Shown here: in pieces, positions 10,123-19,380 of the stretch
Numbering within the stretch: position 1 is the first letter of the stretch
Layout: every line of letters starts with the position of its first letter
Assembly (NCBI RefSeq): GCF_003957515.1
Contig: NZ_RQXW01000013.1
Span: forward strand, 40,156-104,155
DNA length: 64,000 nt
Reading direction: 5' to 3'
Source of the DNA: Amphritea opalescens
Lineage (GTDB): Bacteria; Pseudomonadota; Gammaproteobacteria; Pseudomonadales; Balneatricaceae
The notes under the pieces: model-generated
Database searches by the model: none
Told to the model about the DNA's origin: nothing
The model's input: the letters and a program-made list of their open reading frames with translations, nothing else
Position numbers and translations under genes: made by a program

Positions 10123-10359
10123 TCAGTTACGTGCGGGTGGGTTTTCAGGTGCGCAGGCTAGTTTGTCGTCATCTTGACTATCGCAGATGCCTTGCAGCGT
10201 TTCTCCCCGGCGACCGCTAAAGCTACAGCTATCGCCTTTCGTGGCTGAGGCACAGGCTTCGATAGCTTCTTTTGGCGGACCACGGCGCTCGGGAGCTGAC
10301 ATGGCTGCTGTTGATAAAAGTAAACCCAGCGCGGTGGCCATGATGGGTAGATGTTTCAT
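10123..10359 (-). CDS. Small secreted cysteine-containing protein
   Basis: A 78-residue protein with a clear Sec signal peptide (MKHLPIMATALGLLLSTAAMSA) cut near residue 22. The mature part is about 56 residues with four cysteines in the pattern EACASA-KGDSCSF-GICDS-LACAPE, probably forming two disulfides. The phrase GPPKEAIEAC...GDSCSFSGRRGE resembles short uncharacterised periplasmic proteins common in marine gammaproteobacteria. The function is unknown. It stands alone, and the bidirectional terminator at 10041-10077 serves its 3' end. Confidence 0.75.
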   Translation of the reverse strand: MKHLPIMATALGLLLSTAAMSAPERRGPPKEAIEACASATKGDSCSFSGRRGETLQGICDSQDDDKLACAPENPPARN

Positions 10360-10595
10360 AAGAATGACTCCAATAAGCGGATTTAATGGTCATAAGTGGT
10401 CGGTTTTCAATGGCCGAACCCAATTTGAAAAACAGTCTAGGCCAAAAAAATGCAAGGAGTGTGCAAGCATTATGGAAAGGTCGAGTCGCAACGGTGTGTT
10501 TCATCTCTATTGAGTGATGCTAAGTCCTACGGTAATTAATAGTGAAAGGCGCGATAACACTCATCTTTAGCCTTTCTATTTGCTATATTCCCTGC

Positions 10596-11111
10596 ATGAA
10601 TGAAAATCAAGATTTACACTGGATGACTCGTGCTTTGGCATTAGCTGAACAAGCCGCGGCGCTTAATGAGGTGCCGGTGGGTGCCATCGTCGTGTTGGAC
10701 GGGCAGATCATTGGCGAGGGGTGGAATCAACCGATTTCGGGTCATGATCCAACCGCCCATGCTGAAATGATGGCCCTGCGTGATGCGGCGGCAAACATGG
10801 GTAATTACCGGCTGGCGGATGCCACACTCTATGTCACCATTGAACCCTGTACTATGTGTGCAGGGGCGATTGTTCATGCTCGCATTAAACGACTGGTATT
10901 TGGTGCGGTTGAGCCAAAAGCGGGGGCCGTTGTGAGTAATAGTCAGTTATTTGAGCAACCTTGGCTGAATCACTGGCCGGTCGCGACGGGAGGCGTGATG
11001 GCGGAGCAGTGTAGCGAAGTGATCAGTCAGTTTTTTCGCCGCCGCCGCGCAGAAAAGAAAGCGCAAAAGCTAGCGGCGAAAGTTAGTGGAGAAAGAGGCG
11101 GTGCCGCCTGA
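10596..11111 (+). CDS. tadA: tRNA-specific adenosine deaminase TadA
   Basis: Converts adenosine 34 to inosine in the tRNA-Arg(ACG) anticodon wobble position. The 171-residue protein has the cytidine/deoxycytidylate deaminase zinc site: His55 and Glu57 in TAHAEM, and Cys85/Cys88 in PCTMC. The core is followed by a basic C-terminal tail ([11 protein letters not shown]). The start at ATG 10596 matches the family. An in-frame GTG 54 bp earlier would add a hydrophobic leader atypical for this cytosolic enzyme. The stop codon lies inside an inverted repeat. Confidence 0.95.
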   Translation: MNENQDLHWMTRALALAEQAAALNEVPVGAIVVLDGQIIGEGWNQPISGHDPTAHAEMMALRDAAANMGNYRLADATLYVTIEPCTMCAGAIVHARIKRLVFGAVEPKAGAVVSNSQLFEQPWLNHWPVATGGVMAEQCSEVISQFFRRRRAEKKAQKLAAKVSGERGGAA

Positions 11112-11123
11112 ATCTTAGGCGGC
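11103..11123. repeat. GC-rich inverted repeat overlapping the tadA stop codon
   Basis: GCCGCCT and AGGCGGC form a perfect 7-bp stem with a 7-nt loop, and the tadA TGA (11109-11111) is at the top of the left arm. There is no T-run after it, so it is not a standard intrinsic terminator; it may protect the mRNA end or pause transcription before the convergent gene. Confidence 0.5.
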
Positions 11124-11151
11124 GGTAGTGGAAGCGTTATCATTGCTGGCT

Positions 11152-12339
11152 TTACTGGTCGCTGGTTTTTCGTGCGATCAGGGTGCCATCCCCTTCGGTT
11201 CGTAGTTTGATCCAGTGGATCAAATCGGTCCACATGAGATTAATATCACTTTTGCTGGGCATAATACCGGCGTGTTTCAATTCAATCGTCATCACTGGAG
11301 TTTGCTTTACAAACCAGCCGTAATTACCCAATGAGCCGGGGTAGGTGCCTAATTGTCTTAGACGTAGCGGCCCCAGCTTTTGCGGCGGTGTGATGCCGCC
11401 GTCATAATCAAGAATCCCATGGGGCGCATGAACCGAAACGATAATGTCAGGCTTGAATTCATGGATTAGTTTGTGAATCGCCTGGGTTTCTGGTTCGCTA
11501 AGAGGCTTAGTGCCAGGGTAGTAGCGGGCACGTTTTTTGGCGTAGGTTTGCCAGTGCTTAATCGGGTTGATGGACGTTTCGGAGGGAATGAAATTGCGGT
11601 TCAGGTCAACATTGTTGGCATTGACCCGAGTTGATTTTTTTTGCAATAGTCCGTCAGGGTTCGTTAGGGGCATGAAGTGCCAATCGTAAACACCGTTATG
11701 ACTTTGTTCGAGAATCTTTAACCATTTGAATGACAGGCTGACGCTTGAATATTCGTCCCCGTGGATACCACCTAAAAAGAGAATACGGGGGGCGTTGACT
11801 AATTCTGGGCTGGCATAGAAATGTTTTTCCAGCAGAGGGCGGTGTTTGTTTGAGTAGAAACGCGGTTTATCGAAGGCCGCGTCGAGACAGTCGCTGCTGG
11901 AGACGCTGCCGAGTTTATTGCCAATCTCATCACAGATAGTCACGATCTCTGGGTGAGGTGTGTCTTCCTCTTGCGTTTCTACTTCTATTTCCGCTTCCGC
12001 CTCTACTTCTTTTACTATGGGCTGCTCTAGGTCAGCTTGTGGTTGCGTAGTGTTATCGGTTGAGGGGCTGCTGATTTGGGGAGCAGAGGTATCGGCGGTA
12101 GATTTGCCACCGACTTCAGGTTGATCCCCGTTATCAACGGGTTGAGCACTCAGTTCGACCGAGGGTGTTGTAGCGGTGGGCGATGTGGTTTTCTCTTTGA
12201 TAATAGTAAGAGATTGATCGTCAGTTATGTTAGAGGTGCTCGAGTAGTAACTAAGTGGATCTTCGGGTTCACCGAAAGCAGTAAAGGGCATACACAGACT
12301 GAGTCCGGATACAGAGAGAAAAAGCACGCGTCGCAACAT
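11152..12339 (-). CDS. Secreted M14-family zinc peptidase (murein peptide amidase-like)
   Basis: A 395-residue protein with an N-terminal signal peptide. A low-complexity Thr/Pro/Gln/Glu-rich linker of about 110 residues follows, then an M14 carboxypeptidase domain. Zinc ligands are His193 and Glu196 (GGIHGDE), with a later His in VSVHAPHG. Substrate-binding Asn/Arg lie in VDLNRNF, and the catalytic Glu is in TIELKHAG. This resembles MpaA-like gamma-D-Glu-diaminopimelate amidases, but the export signal places it outside the cytoplasm. ATG 12339 is chosen over GTG 12357 because a GGTGAG element sits upstream. It lies 108 bp downstream of mltF on the same strand, suggesting a shared role in peptidoglycan turnover. 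Confidence 0.78.
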   Translation of the reverse strand: MLRRVLFLSVSGLSLCMPFTAFGEPEDPLSYYSSTSNITDDQSLTIIKEKTTSPTATTPSVELSAQPVDNGDQPEVGGKSTADTSAPQISSPSTDNTTQPQADLEQPIVKEVEAEAEIEVETQEEDTPHPEIVTICDEIGNKLGSVSSSDCLDAAFDKPRFYSNKHRPLLEKHFYASPELVNAPRILFLGGIHGDEYSSVSLSFKWLKILEQSHNGVYDWHFMPLTNPDGLLQKKSTRVNANNVDLNRNFIPSETSINPIKHWQTYAKKRARYYPGTKPLSEPETQAIHKLIHEFKPDIIVSVHAPHGILDYDGGITPPQKLGPLRLRQLGTYPGSLGNYGWFVKQTPVMTIELKHAGIMPSKSDINLMWTDLIHWIKLRTEGDGTLIARKTSDQ

Positions 12340-12465
12340 TGAACCAGACTCACCCACAGATAATTTAGTTCGTCATTGTAAAGTGCTTTTTTGTATATGT
12401 GGAGATCTGCTGCGACTTTCGCTAAAAAATCGCTTTTTCCTGGGTGAAAATACTCCGTAGTTTAG

Positions 12466-13977
12466 TCAAAGGGTGACGGGGATAGAGTCAATAATATCCT
12501 GTGCCGCTTCGACACCTTTATTTAGCATTTCACCGGGAGTCAGGATGACATCCTCATTCTCGTCAGGAGGAGTAGGGGTCGCCGCTTCAATACGTGCTTT
12601 CTGTAATTCCCAATCCAGTAGATCATAGTAGTTACGAATATTTTTCACATACCGCACGGGTTCATAACCGCGTGCATAGCCGTAGCGTACCGTTGAAAAA
12701 TGTTTTCGCTGTGTCAGCAGGGGTAAAAACTCTTTTACATCGCTCCATTTATCGGGGTCTCTGCCGGCACGGGCGGTGAGCACGCGGGCGTCTTCAAGGT
12801 GACCATAGCCGATATTATAGGAGGCTAGAGCAAACCAGATGCGCTCTTTTCCCTGAATCCTATCTGGTATCTTCCGCATCACCTTTTGTAGGTAGTGGGC
12901 GCCGCCCATCACACTCTGTATTGGGTCGGTTCGGTCGGTGACACCGACCTCTTTGGCAGCGTCTCGGGTCAGCATCATGATGCCTTTGACCCCCGTGGGT
13001 GAAACTGCTTCGGGGTTCCAATGGGATTCTTGATAGGCGATTGAGGCGAGTAAGCGCCAATCAATATCGGTTTCCTGCTCTGCCAGCATAAAATACTGTT
13101 CCAATTTGCAGAAGCGTTTTTCTAGATCACGGCGAAAGGTTTGAATATCGACATAACCAAGACGGGTTTGGCGAGCGAGGTATTTCTTCTTTAAGGTTAC
13201 CAGCAGGTCTTGCGTTTCAGGTAGCTCAAAGAAACGTTTGATGGCGCGTTGTAGGCTTTGATCATTCTGCTTCACCAATATCCAAGCAACGGGTTTAGGC
13301 TGGCTCAGCGCTAGTGATTTCTTTAAACCGGGGAAATAGGATTTCTGCGAGTCGAACACAAAATCATCGCTAACGGTGTAGTCGATCTCCTGCTCATAAA
13401 CATCTTCAAGCAGTTCGGTGACGCTGCTGGTGGACGTTTCTTGCCAGATTAGCAAAGGGTGAGTCTTTTTTAACTCACGAAACAGTTCTGCATGGCTGCT
13501 GTTGGCAATGAGTTTGATATCTTTGTTTTCGAGGTCGGCAAAGGTTTTCGGTGCTTTTTTACCCTGTGTTTCGCGGTAGATCAGTGTCGGTGTTGAATAG
13601 GCGTAGGGTGGCGAGAAACGGAACAGCTGTTGCCGCTCTTCTGTAATGGTGAGTCCGGCCGCGCCAATATGTGCACTATGGTCTTTGACCAGTGTAAAGA
13701 TCTCACCGAAACTATCGGGAATGATCAGTTTGAGCTCTACCCCGAGGTAATCGGCAAAAGATTTTAACAGCTCATATTCAAAGCCCGCGGCTTTACCGTT
13801 GTTGTCTTGATAGTAGGTCGTCGGTGTGTTGCGAGTGACCACCCGAAGTACGCCGGTTTTCTGAATCGCCTCAACTTGGGTCCGATGACCCTCGTTAAAT
13901 AGGTAGATAGCTAAAAACAGAGACACTGAAATCAGCAGAAAAACGAGCTCTTTAACGTGAAATGAATTTATTCTCAT
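12466..13977 (-). CDS. mltF: Membrane-bound lytic murein transglycosylase F
   Basis: A 503-residue two-domain enzyme that cleaves glycan strands to 1,6-anhydromuropeptides. An N-terminal hydrophobic segment (about 9-27) is followed by a periplasmic solute-binding-like domain (SBP_bac_3; TGVLRVVTRNTPTTYY) to about 270. The SLT lysozyme-like domain has the catalytic Glu in AYQESHWNPEAVSPTG and the motif ASYNIGYGHLEDA. The architecture and length match E. coli MltF, which is anchored at the outer membrane, though no clear lipobox is visible here. It is divergent from purL with about 110 bp between them. Confidence 0.92.
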   Translation of the reverse strand: MRINSFHVKELVFLLISVSLFLAIYLFNEGHRTQVEAIQKTGVLRVVTRNTPTTYYQDNNGKAAGFEYELLKSFADYLGVELKLIIPDSFGEIFTLVKDHSAHIGAAGLTITEERQQLFRFSPPYAYSTPTLIYRETQGKKAPKTFADLENKDIKLIANSSHAELFRELKKTHPLLIWQETSTSSVTELLEDVYEQEIDYTVSDDFVFDSQKSYFPGLKKSLALSQPKPVAWILVKQNDQSLQRAIKRFFELPETQDLLVTLKKKYLARQTRLGYVDIQTFRRDLEKRFCKLEQYFMLAEQETDIDWRLLASIAYQESHWNPEAVSPTGVKGIMMLTRDAAKEVGVTDRTDPIQSVMGGAHYLQKVMRKIPDRIQGKERIWFALASYNIGYGHLEDARVLTARAGRDPDKWSDVKEFLPLLTQRKHFSTVRYGYARGYEPVRYVKNIRNYYDLLDWELQKARIEAATPTPPDENEDVILTPGEMLNKGVEAAQDIIDSIPVTL

Positions 13978-14089
13978 AAGAAAAGGGGCTTTCTCTGGTA
14001 ACTAATCTGCTATTTCAGTAAAATTCGGCCTTAATTTTCTCCTACATACAACCTATCTGTTAGACAGACTCAAGAGGCTTGAAACTAAC

Positions 14090-17000
14090 ATGCTGGTACT
14101 GCGTGGAGCGCCTGCTCTTTCTGCTTTTCGACACGATAAGCTGCTATCTGTCCTAAAATCCCGAATTGCCCATATCACTGGTATCTATGGTGAGTATATG
14201 CATTTCGCTGATTTGGAAAAAAACCTGTCTGATCAGGAACGTAACACGCTGGAGCGTATTCTTTGCTACGGCCCTAAAACTAAAGCGGAAGAGCCATCAG
14301 GTCAATTGGTTTTAGTCGTTCCCCGTCCGGGAACGATCTCTCCCTGGTCATCTAAAGCGACTGATATCGCCAGAAACTGTGGCCTGCAGAGCATTAAACG
14401 CTTAGAACGTGGCACTGCCTATTTTGTGCACTCGGAACAACCGTTGACGCCTACCGAGCTAGAATCGGTGCAAGCGGCACTGCATGACCGCATGGTTGAA
14501 GCGACCTTTAATGCGGTTGATGAAGCGGCAACTCTGTTTCGGACCGACCAACCGGCACCACTGACACTGGTCGATGTATTGGCGGGTGGACGAGAAGCGC
14601 TAGCCAAAGCCAATACCGATCTAGGATTGGCATTGGCCGATGATGAGATCGATTACCTGGTGACCAGCTTTACGGAGCTGGGGCGTAACCCTGCGGATGT
14701 CGAGCTGATGATGTTTGCCCAGGCGAACTCTGAGCACTGTCGCCACAAGATCTTCAATGCTTCATGGGATATTGACGGTGAAGCGCAGGAAAAATCACTG
14801 TTCGCGATGATCCGTAATACCAATGAGCTGGGTGGTGAGAATATCCTATCGGCTTATTCTGATAATGCGGCGGTGATGGTGGGTTCTCAAGCGGGACGTT
14901 TCTTCCCTAACCCTGAGACCAAAGAATATAGCTATCATCAGGAAAGTATCGAAATTCTGATGAAGGTGGAAACCCATAACCACCCGACGGCGATTGCACC
15001 ACACTCGGGTGCCGCAACCGGTTCCGGTGGTGAAATTCGTGATGAAGGCGCCACCGGTAAAGGTTCTAAGCCGAAAGCAGGTTTGAGTGGCTTTACCGTG
15101 TCTGATCTGAAAATCCCCGGCTTTATTCAGCCATGGGAGTCGGATTATGGTAAACCGGAACGGATCGTCTCGGCGTTAGATATTATGCTCGATGGCCCGA
15201 TTGGTGGTGCGGCGTTTAACAATGAGTTTGGCCGCCCCGCATTGAACGGTTATTTCCGTACCTTCGAGCAGCAGGTTAATGGCGCTGCCGGTGAAGAGAT
15301 GCGCGGTTATCATAAGCCGATCATGATCGCCGGTGGTTACGGTAACATCCGTACCGATCATGTCGACAAGGGTGAGATCGAAGTAGGTGCTAAGCTTATC
15401 TGTCTGGGTGGCCCTGCCATGCAGATTGGTCTCGGTGGTGGTGCTGCGTCTTCTATGTCATCGGGTAGTTCATCGGCGGATCTGGATTTTGCTTCAGTTC
15501 AACGTGATAACCCAGAAATGGAACGTCGTTGTCAGGAAGTGATCGATCAGTGCTGGCAGCAGGGCGACACTAACCCGATCGCCTTTATCCATGATGTCGG
15601 CGCCGGTGGTTTATCAAATGCCTTCCCCGAACTGGTGAAAGACGGTGGTTGCGGCGGTGATTTCGAGCTGCGTAACATTAATAATGATGAACCGGGCATG
15701 TCGCCGCTGGCGATCTGGTGTAACGAAGCTCAGGAACGTTATGTCTTGGCGGTACAGCCGGAAGATATGCCACGTTTTGAAGCGATCTGCGCCCGCGAAC
15801 GCTGCCCTTATGCCATCGTGGGTACCGCAACCGATGAGAAACATCTGACGTTGAGCGACGCTCACTTTGGCAATAACCCTGTCGACCTACCGATGAGCAT
15901 TTTGTTTGGTAAGCCGCCTAAGATGCACCGTGCCGTTGAGCGTATTAGCTATGAAGTGCCGGCGTTTGATGCCTCAAGTATTGAGCTGAAAGACGCTGCC
16001 GAGCGGGTTCTAAAACTGCCGGCGGTTGCGTCTAAGTCTTTCCTGATTACCATCGGTGACCGATCTATTACCGGACAGGTCGTACGTGATCAAATGGTTG
16101 GTCCTTGGCAGGTGCCGGTGGCTGATTGTGCCGTTACCACTGCTTCTTTCGATACCAATGCCGGCGAAGCTATGGCGATGGGTGAACGTACGCCGTTGGC
16201 GTTAGTTGATTCTCCTGCGTCAGGACGGATGGCGGTCGGTGAAACCGTGACTAACCTTGCTGCGGCCCGTATCGGCGATATTGTTGATATTAAACTCTCG
16301 GCTAACTGGATGTGTGCAGCCGGTCACCCGGGAGAAGACGAGAAACTTTACGACACCGTTGAGGCGGTGGGTATGGATCTATGTCCAAAACTGGGTATTA
16401 CGATCCCCGTCGGTAAAGATTCGATGTCGATGCGTACCGTTTGGAATGATGGCGACCAAGAAAAATCGGTCACCGCACCGACTTCACTGATTATCACCGG
16501 TTTTGCGGCGGTCAAAGATGTGCGTAAAACACTGACGCCGCAACTGCGTACCGATATTGAAGAGACGGATCTGATTCTGCTGGATCTGGGTAATGGTCAA
16601 AACCGTTTGGGTCTGTCTGCACTGGCGCAGGTCTATAACGAAGTCGGTCAGGATGTTCCCGACGTTGATGATGCCGATCAGCTGGTGGCGTTCTTTACTG
16701 CGATTCAAGAACTCAACGAGCAAGGCCTGCTATTGGCATACCATGACCGTTCCGATGGCGGCTTGTTTACCACCGTGGCAGAGATGGCATTTGCGGGTCA
16801 TACCGGCGTCGATATTAATCTCGATATGCTGGCGGCGGATCAGTCTGAGTTTGCTGCTGCCTTGTTTAATGAAGAGTTGGGCGCAGTGATTCAGATTAAA
16901 CGTGCTGACCTTCAGCAGGTATTGACTGAATTGAATGCTGCCGGCTTGGCCGAAGTCACTAAGGTGATCGGTTCGGTTAATCTTGACGATGAGCTGCGTG

Positions 17001-17992
17001 TTCATTTTGATGATGAAGAGATCTACGCTGAATCGCGCACGACGCTGCAACGTCTTTGGGCTGAAACCTCTTACCGGATGCAGTCGCTGCGTGATAACTC
17101 AGCCTGTGCACAACAAGAGTTTGATACCCTGCTGGATAAAGCGAACCCTGGCCTGAGTGCTGAGTTGAGCTTTGATGTGAATGACAATATCGCCGCGCCG
17201 TATATTCAAACGGGCATCCGTCCCGAGATGGCGATCATTCGTGAGCAAGGTGTTAACGGCCAGATTGAGATGGGCGCTGCCTTTGACCGTGCTGGTTTTG
17301 CCGCGGTGGATGTGCACATGAGTGATATTCTTGAAGGCCGTATCGAACTCGATCGCTTTAAAGGATTGGTGGCCTGTGGCGGCTTCTCTTACGGTGATGT
17401 GTTGGGTGCCGGTGAAGGCTGGGCTAAATCGATACTGTTTAATGCCCGTGCCCGTGATCAGTTTGAAGCATTCTTTAATCGCGACGATACCTTCTCGCTA
17501 GGTATCTGCAACGGTTGTCAGATGCTTTCAAACCTACATGAGCTGATTCCCGGCGCTGATCTTTGGCCGCACTTTGTGCGTAACATGTCAGAACAGTTTG
17601 AAGCACGGGTGGCGATGGTTGAAGTGCAACAGAGTCAGTCGGTCTTCTTGCAAGGGATGGCTGGTTCACGGATGCCGATTGCGGTGGCGCATGGTGAAGG
17701 TCGGGCGGAATTTGCCGATCAGACTCATCTGGCGAATCTGCAAGCCTCTAATGCGGTGGCCCTTCGCTATGTGGATAACTATGGCAAGGTGACGGAAACT
17801 TATCCGGCTAACCCGAATGGTTCTCCCGCCGGTATTAGTGGTGTCACCACCACCGATGGTCGTGTGACTATTATGATGCCTCACCCTGAACGTGTATTCC
17901 GGGCGGTAACGAATAGCTGGGCACCTGAAGAGTGGGACGAGGACGGCGCTTGGATGCGGATGTTCCGTAACGCCCGCGTATGGGTTAACTGA
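14090..17992 (+). CDS. purL: Phosphoribosylformylglycinamidine synthase (large single-chain type)
   Basis: Fourth step of de novo purine synthesis: FGAR + glutamine + ATP to FGAM. The 1300-residue protein has the full proteobacterial architecture: N-terminal PurS-like domain ([16 protein letters not shown]), linker, two AIRS-type synthetase halves ([28 protein letters not shown]) and a C-terminal class I glutaminase. Nucleophile Cys1140 is in GICNGCQML and the His/Glu pair is in MPHPERVF. It is monocistronic and ends in an intrinsic terminator. No PurR box was recognised upstream. Confidence 0.97.
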   Translation: MLVLRGAPALSAFRHDKLLSVLKSRIAHITGIYGEYMHFADLEKNLSDQERNTLERILCYGPKTKAEEPSGQLVLVVPRPGTISPWSSKATDIARNCGLQSIKRLERGTAYFVHSEQPLTPTELESVQAALHDRMVEATFNAVDEAATLFRTDQPAPLTLVDVLAGGREALAKANTDLGLALADDEIDYLVTSFTELGRNPADVELMMFAQANSEHCRHKIFNASWDIDGEAQEKSLFAMIRNTNELGGENILSAYSDNAAVMVGSQAGRFFPNPETKEYSYHQESIEILMKVETHNHPTAIAPHSGAATGSGGEIRDEGATGKGSKPKAGLSGFTVSDLKIPGFIQPWESDYGKPERIVSALDIMLDGPIGGAAFNNEFGRPALNGYFRTFEQQVNGAAGEEMRGYHKPIMIAGGYGNIRTDHVDKGEIEVGAKLICLGGPAMQIGLGGGAASSMSSGSSSADLDFASVQRDNPEMERRCQEVIDQCWQQGDTNPIAFIHDVGAGGLSNAFPELVKDGGCGGDFELRNINNDEPGMSPLAIWCNEAQERYVLAVQPEDMPRFEAICARERCPYAIVGTATDEKHLTLSDAHFGNNPVDLPMSILFGKPPKMHRAVERISYEVPAFDASSIELKDAAERVLKLPAVASKSFLITIGDRSITGQVVRDQMVGPWQVPVADCAVTTASFDTNAGEAMAMGERTPLALVDSPASGRMAVGETVTNLAAARIGDIVDIKLSANWMCAAGHPGEDEKLYDTVEAVGMDLCPKLGITIPVGKDSMSMRTVWNDGDQEKSVTAPTSLIITGFAAVKDVRKTLTPQLRTDIEETDLILLDLGNGQNRLGLSALAQVYNEVGQDVPDVDDADQLVAFFTAIQELNEQGLLLAYHDRSDGGLFTTVAEMAFAGHTGVDINLDMLAADQSEFAAALFNEELGAVIQIKRADLQQVLTELNAAGLAEVTKVIGSVNLDDELRVHFDDEEIYAESRTTLQRLWAETSYRMQSLRDNSACAQQEFDTLLDKANPGLSAELSFDVNDNIAAPYIQTGIRPEMAIIREQGVNGQIEMGAAFDRAGFAAVDVHMSDILEGRIELDRFKGLVACGGFSYGDVLGAGEGWAKSILFNARARDQFEAFFNRDDTFSLGICNGCQMLSNLHELIPGADLWPHFVRNMSEQFEARVAMVEVQQSQSVFLQGMAGSRMPIAVAHGEGRAEFADQTHLANLQASNAVALRYVDNYGKVTETYPANPNGSPAGISGVTTTDGRVTIMMPHPERVFRAVTNSWAPEEWDEDGAWMRMFRNARVWVN

Positions 17993-18076
17993 GTTTAACA
18001 GAGGTTAACAAAACCTGTAGATGAACTTACAGGCTGATCATAGCCCTGTTAGTATCCTCGTTAGATTGTTGTATTA

Positions 18077-18098
18077 AAGCGCCTGCGGGCGCTTTTTT
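18077..18098 (+). terminator. Intrinsic terminator of purL
   Basis: AAGCGCC and GGCGCTT form a 7-bp stem with a TGCG tetraloop, followed by a T-run. Confidence 0.92.
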
Positions 18099-18181
18099 AT
18101 TGTCTTTTTGGCGGGTAAAGGCTGTTCGTCATTATTGATCGATGGGGGAGGCGAGATGTCACAAGGGCATCAAGAGTGCGT

Positions 18182-18553
18182 TTAGCTTTCCAGCGGCAGT
18201 TCACGTTTCCACCATGCCAACATCCCGCCTTGTAGTTCTTTCGCATCGAAGCCTGCTTTGATGAATCGGCGAGTGGCGGGTTTGCTGCGGTGGGCCGACA
18301 AACAGATGCAGATAACGGGTTTGTCACTCGGCAAATGGCTGATGCGCGCGTGATTCAAACGGTGCAACGGCAGTGATATAGCGCCCGGTATATGGCTTTT
18401 TTGATATTCCTGCGGTGTACGGACATCGATAATGAGGTAGTGATTTAACGCAAGCGCTAGCTGTTCTGCGGTCATAGCTGGCACGGGCCCAAAGGGCAGC
18501 CAATGGAGCCAACGGGGTAAGGATGTTTGCTGTGGCTTAAGAGGTGTATTCAT
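18182..18553 (-). CDS. Single-domain rhodanese-like sulfurtransferase
   Basis: A 123-residue protein with one rhodanese domain: IIDVRTPQEYQKSHIPGAI (strand and CH2A motif), active loop CLSAHRS with presumed catalytic Cys84, and the closing motif ELQGGMLAWW. There is no signal peptide. The first about 25 residues are a hydrophobic/proline-rich leader that could associate with membrane. It is leftward and stands alone between purL and the dehydrogenase remnant. The physiological sulfur acceptor is unknown. Confidence 0.85.
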   Translation of the reverse strand: MNTPLKPQQTSLPRWLHWLPFGPVPAMTAEQLALALNHYLIIDVRTPQEYQKSHIPGAISLPLHRLNHARISHLPSDKPVICICLSAHRSKPATRRFIKAGFDAKELQGGMLAWWKRELPLES

Positions 18554-18860
18554 CGGTGATTAAGCCTTTTTGTCATGGATTAAAAAGGTTGAACATGGGT
18601 ATCGTCATGGCTGTCTATGATAGACCATTTATGGGCGGTGCTGCAGCTTAACGGGTTGGCTATCGATAGGTGACTCTGCGCGTCAGTGCAATCATGGTAT
18701 TGGGCGGCGTGATAGGGGGGAGAGAATAGATATAGTGAGATGAGCCCTAAGTAGAGCAAGTGATGTTTCTATAGATAAAAAAAATAACCCGACCCATGGC
18801 CGGGCTATGAATCGATACTGTAGCGATTAAGCTGACACCACCGTGACGATACAGAATCCC
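18554..18860. other. Intergenic region between rhodanese gene and dehydrogenase remnant
   Basis: About 300 bp with no supported gene. It should contain the leftward promoter of the rhodanese gene. The only clear element is the leftward terminator hairpin at 18776-18806, which belongs to the remnant upstream. Confidence 0.6.
18776..18806 (-). terminator. Leftward intrinsic terminator after the dehydrogenase remnant
   Basis: Read on the minus strand, AGCCCGGCC-atg-GGTCGGGTT makes a 9-bp stem with two G-U wobbles, followed by TTATTTTTTT. It lies about 55 bp past the stop of the remnant. This suggests the remnant keeps the original 3' end of a once functional transcription unit. Confidence 0.75.
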
Positions 18861-19253
18861 TTAGTCATCTGCTTTTAACAACGCACCTTTCGCATCGTAG
18901 ATACAACCTTTTGTGACTGTCGCGGAATAATCGTTGCCGAGAATTTTAACCGTTAGGTCTGATGCGAGTGCATCGACATCGATGTAGGCCAGCGCCAGAC
19001 TTTTCTGTGTCCAGTGTCCAGTGTCCAGTGTCCAGTGTCCGAAGCCGCCAGAACTACATTGGCCCACGACTTTACCATCCGCATAGACAGGCTCCATGCC
19101 ATTGGCCGCATCAACATCAGTAGTGTCAATATCTAGCAGTACCAGCTTGGTTTTAAGTCCTTCTTCTTGCTGCTTCGCCAGTGCTTCGCGGCCCTCGAAA
19201 TCACCCTTGTCCATTTTAACGAAGTAACTAACGGTATCAGGTTTATCTGTACG
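18861..19253 (-). pseudogene. C-terminal remnant of a dimethylglycine dehydrogenase/GcvT-type oxidoreductase
   Basis: An open stretch of 117 codons from ATG 19214, extendable upstream without an ATG to an in-frame TAG at 19254-19256. It reads as the GCV_T C-terminal barrel of an approximately 800-residue FAD/folate demethylating enzyme: DKGDFEGREALAKQ, MEPVYADGKVVG, SGGFGH and QKSLALAYIDVD. The same domain ends the intact protein encoded at 22068-24533. The FAD domain and the first part of the folate domain are absent. A 7-bp tandem repeat interrupts the domain. It is most likely a decayed duplicate or the leftover of a deletion; expression as a short protein cannot be excluded. Confidence 0.8.
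19007..19040. repeat. 7-bp tandem repeat, about 4.9 copies
   Basis: The unit AGTGTCC (GGACACT on the coding strand) is repeated perfectly, the first copy lacking one base. On the remnant's reading frame it encodes an unusual GHWTLDTGHWTQ stretch where relatives have a short turn. Three extra units equal 21 bp, so the expansion keeps the frame. Confidence 0.95.
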
Positions 19254-19283
19254 CTAGGAATGAATATTTTTACCATTACGTTA

Positions 19284-19311
19284 TTGACATGAATATAAAA
19301 ACATATATAAA
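19284..19311 (+). promoter_or_regulatory. Sigma-70-type promoter of the etf-purU-dehydrogenase operon
   Basis: A perfect -35 TTGACA (19284-19289), 16-bp spacer, and TATAAA as -10 (19306-19311), in very AT-rich DNA about 70 bp before the etfB start. Confidence 0.7.
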
Positions 19312-19321
19312 TGTATATATG
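19302..19321. promoter_or_regulatory. Perfect palindrome over the -10 region (candidate operator)
   Basis: CATATATAAATGTATATATG consists of two 8-bp arms in perfect inverted repeat around AATG. It overlaps the -10 hexamer of the predicted operon promoter, a position suited to a repressor. The nearby XRE-cupin regulator (25701-26291) is the obvious candidate ligand, but this is inference. Confidence 0.5.
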
Positions 19322-19380
19322 AAAATATAAACTATAATTTCATTTCACGTTTTTTAAGCCACTTCCTAGCTGAGGTCACA

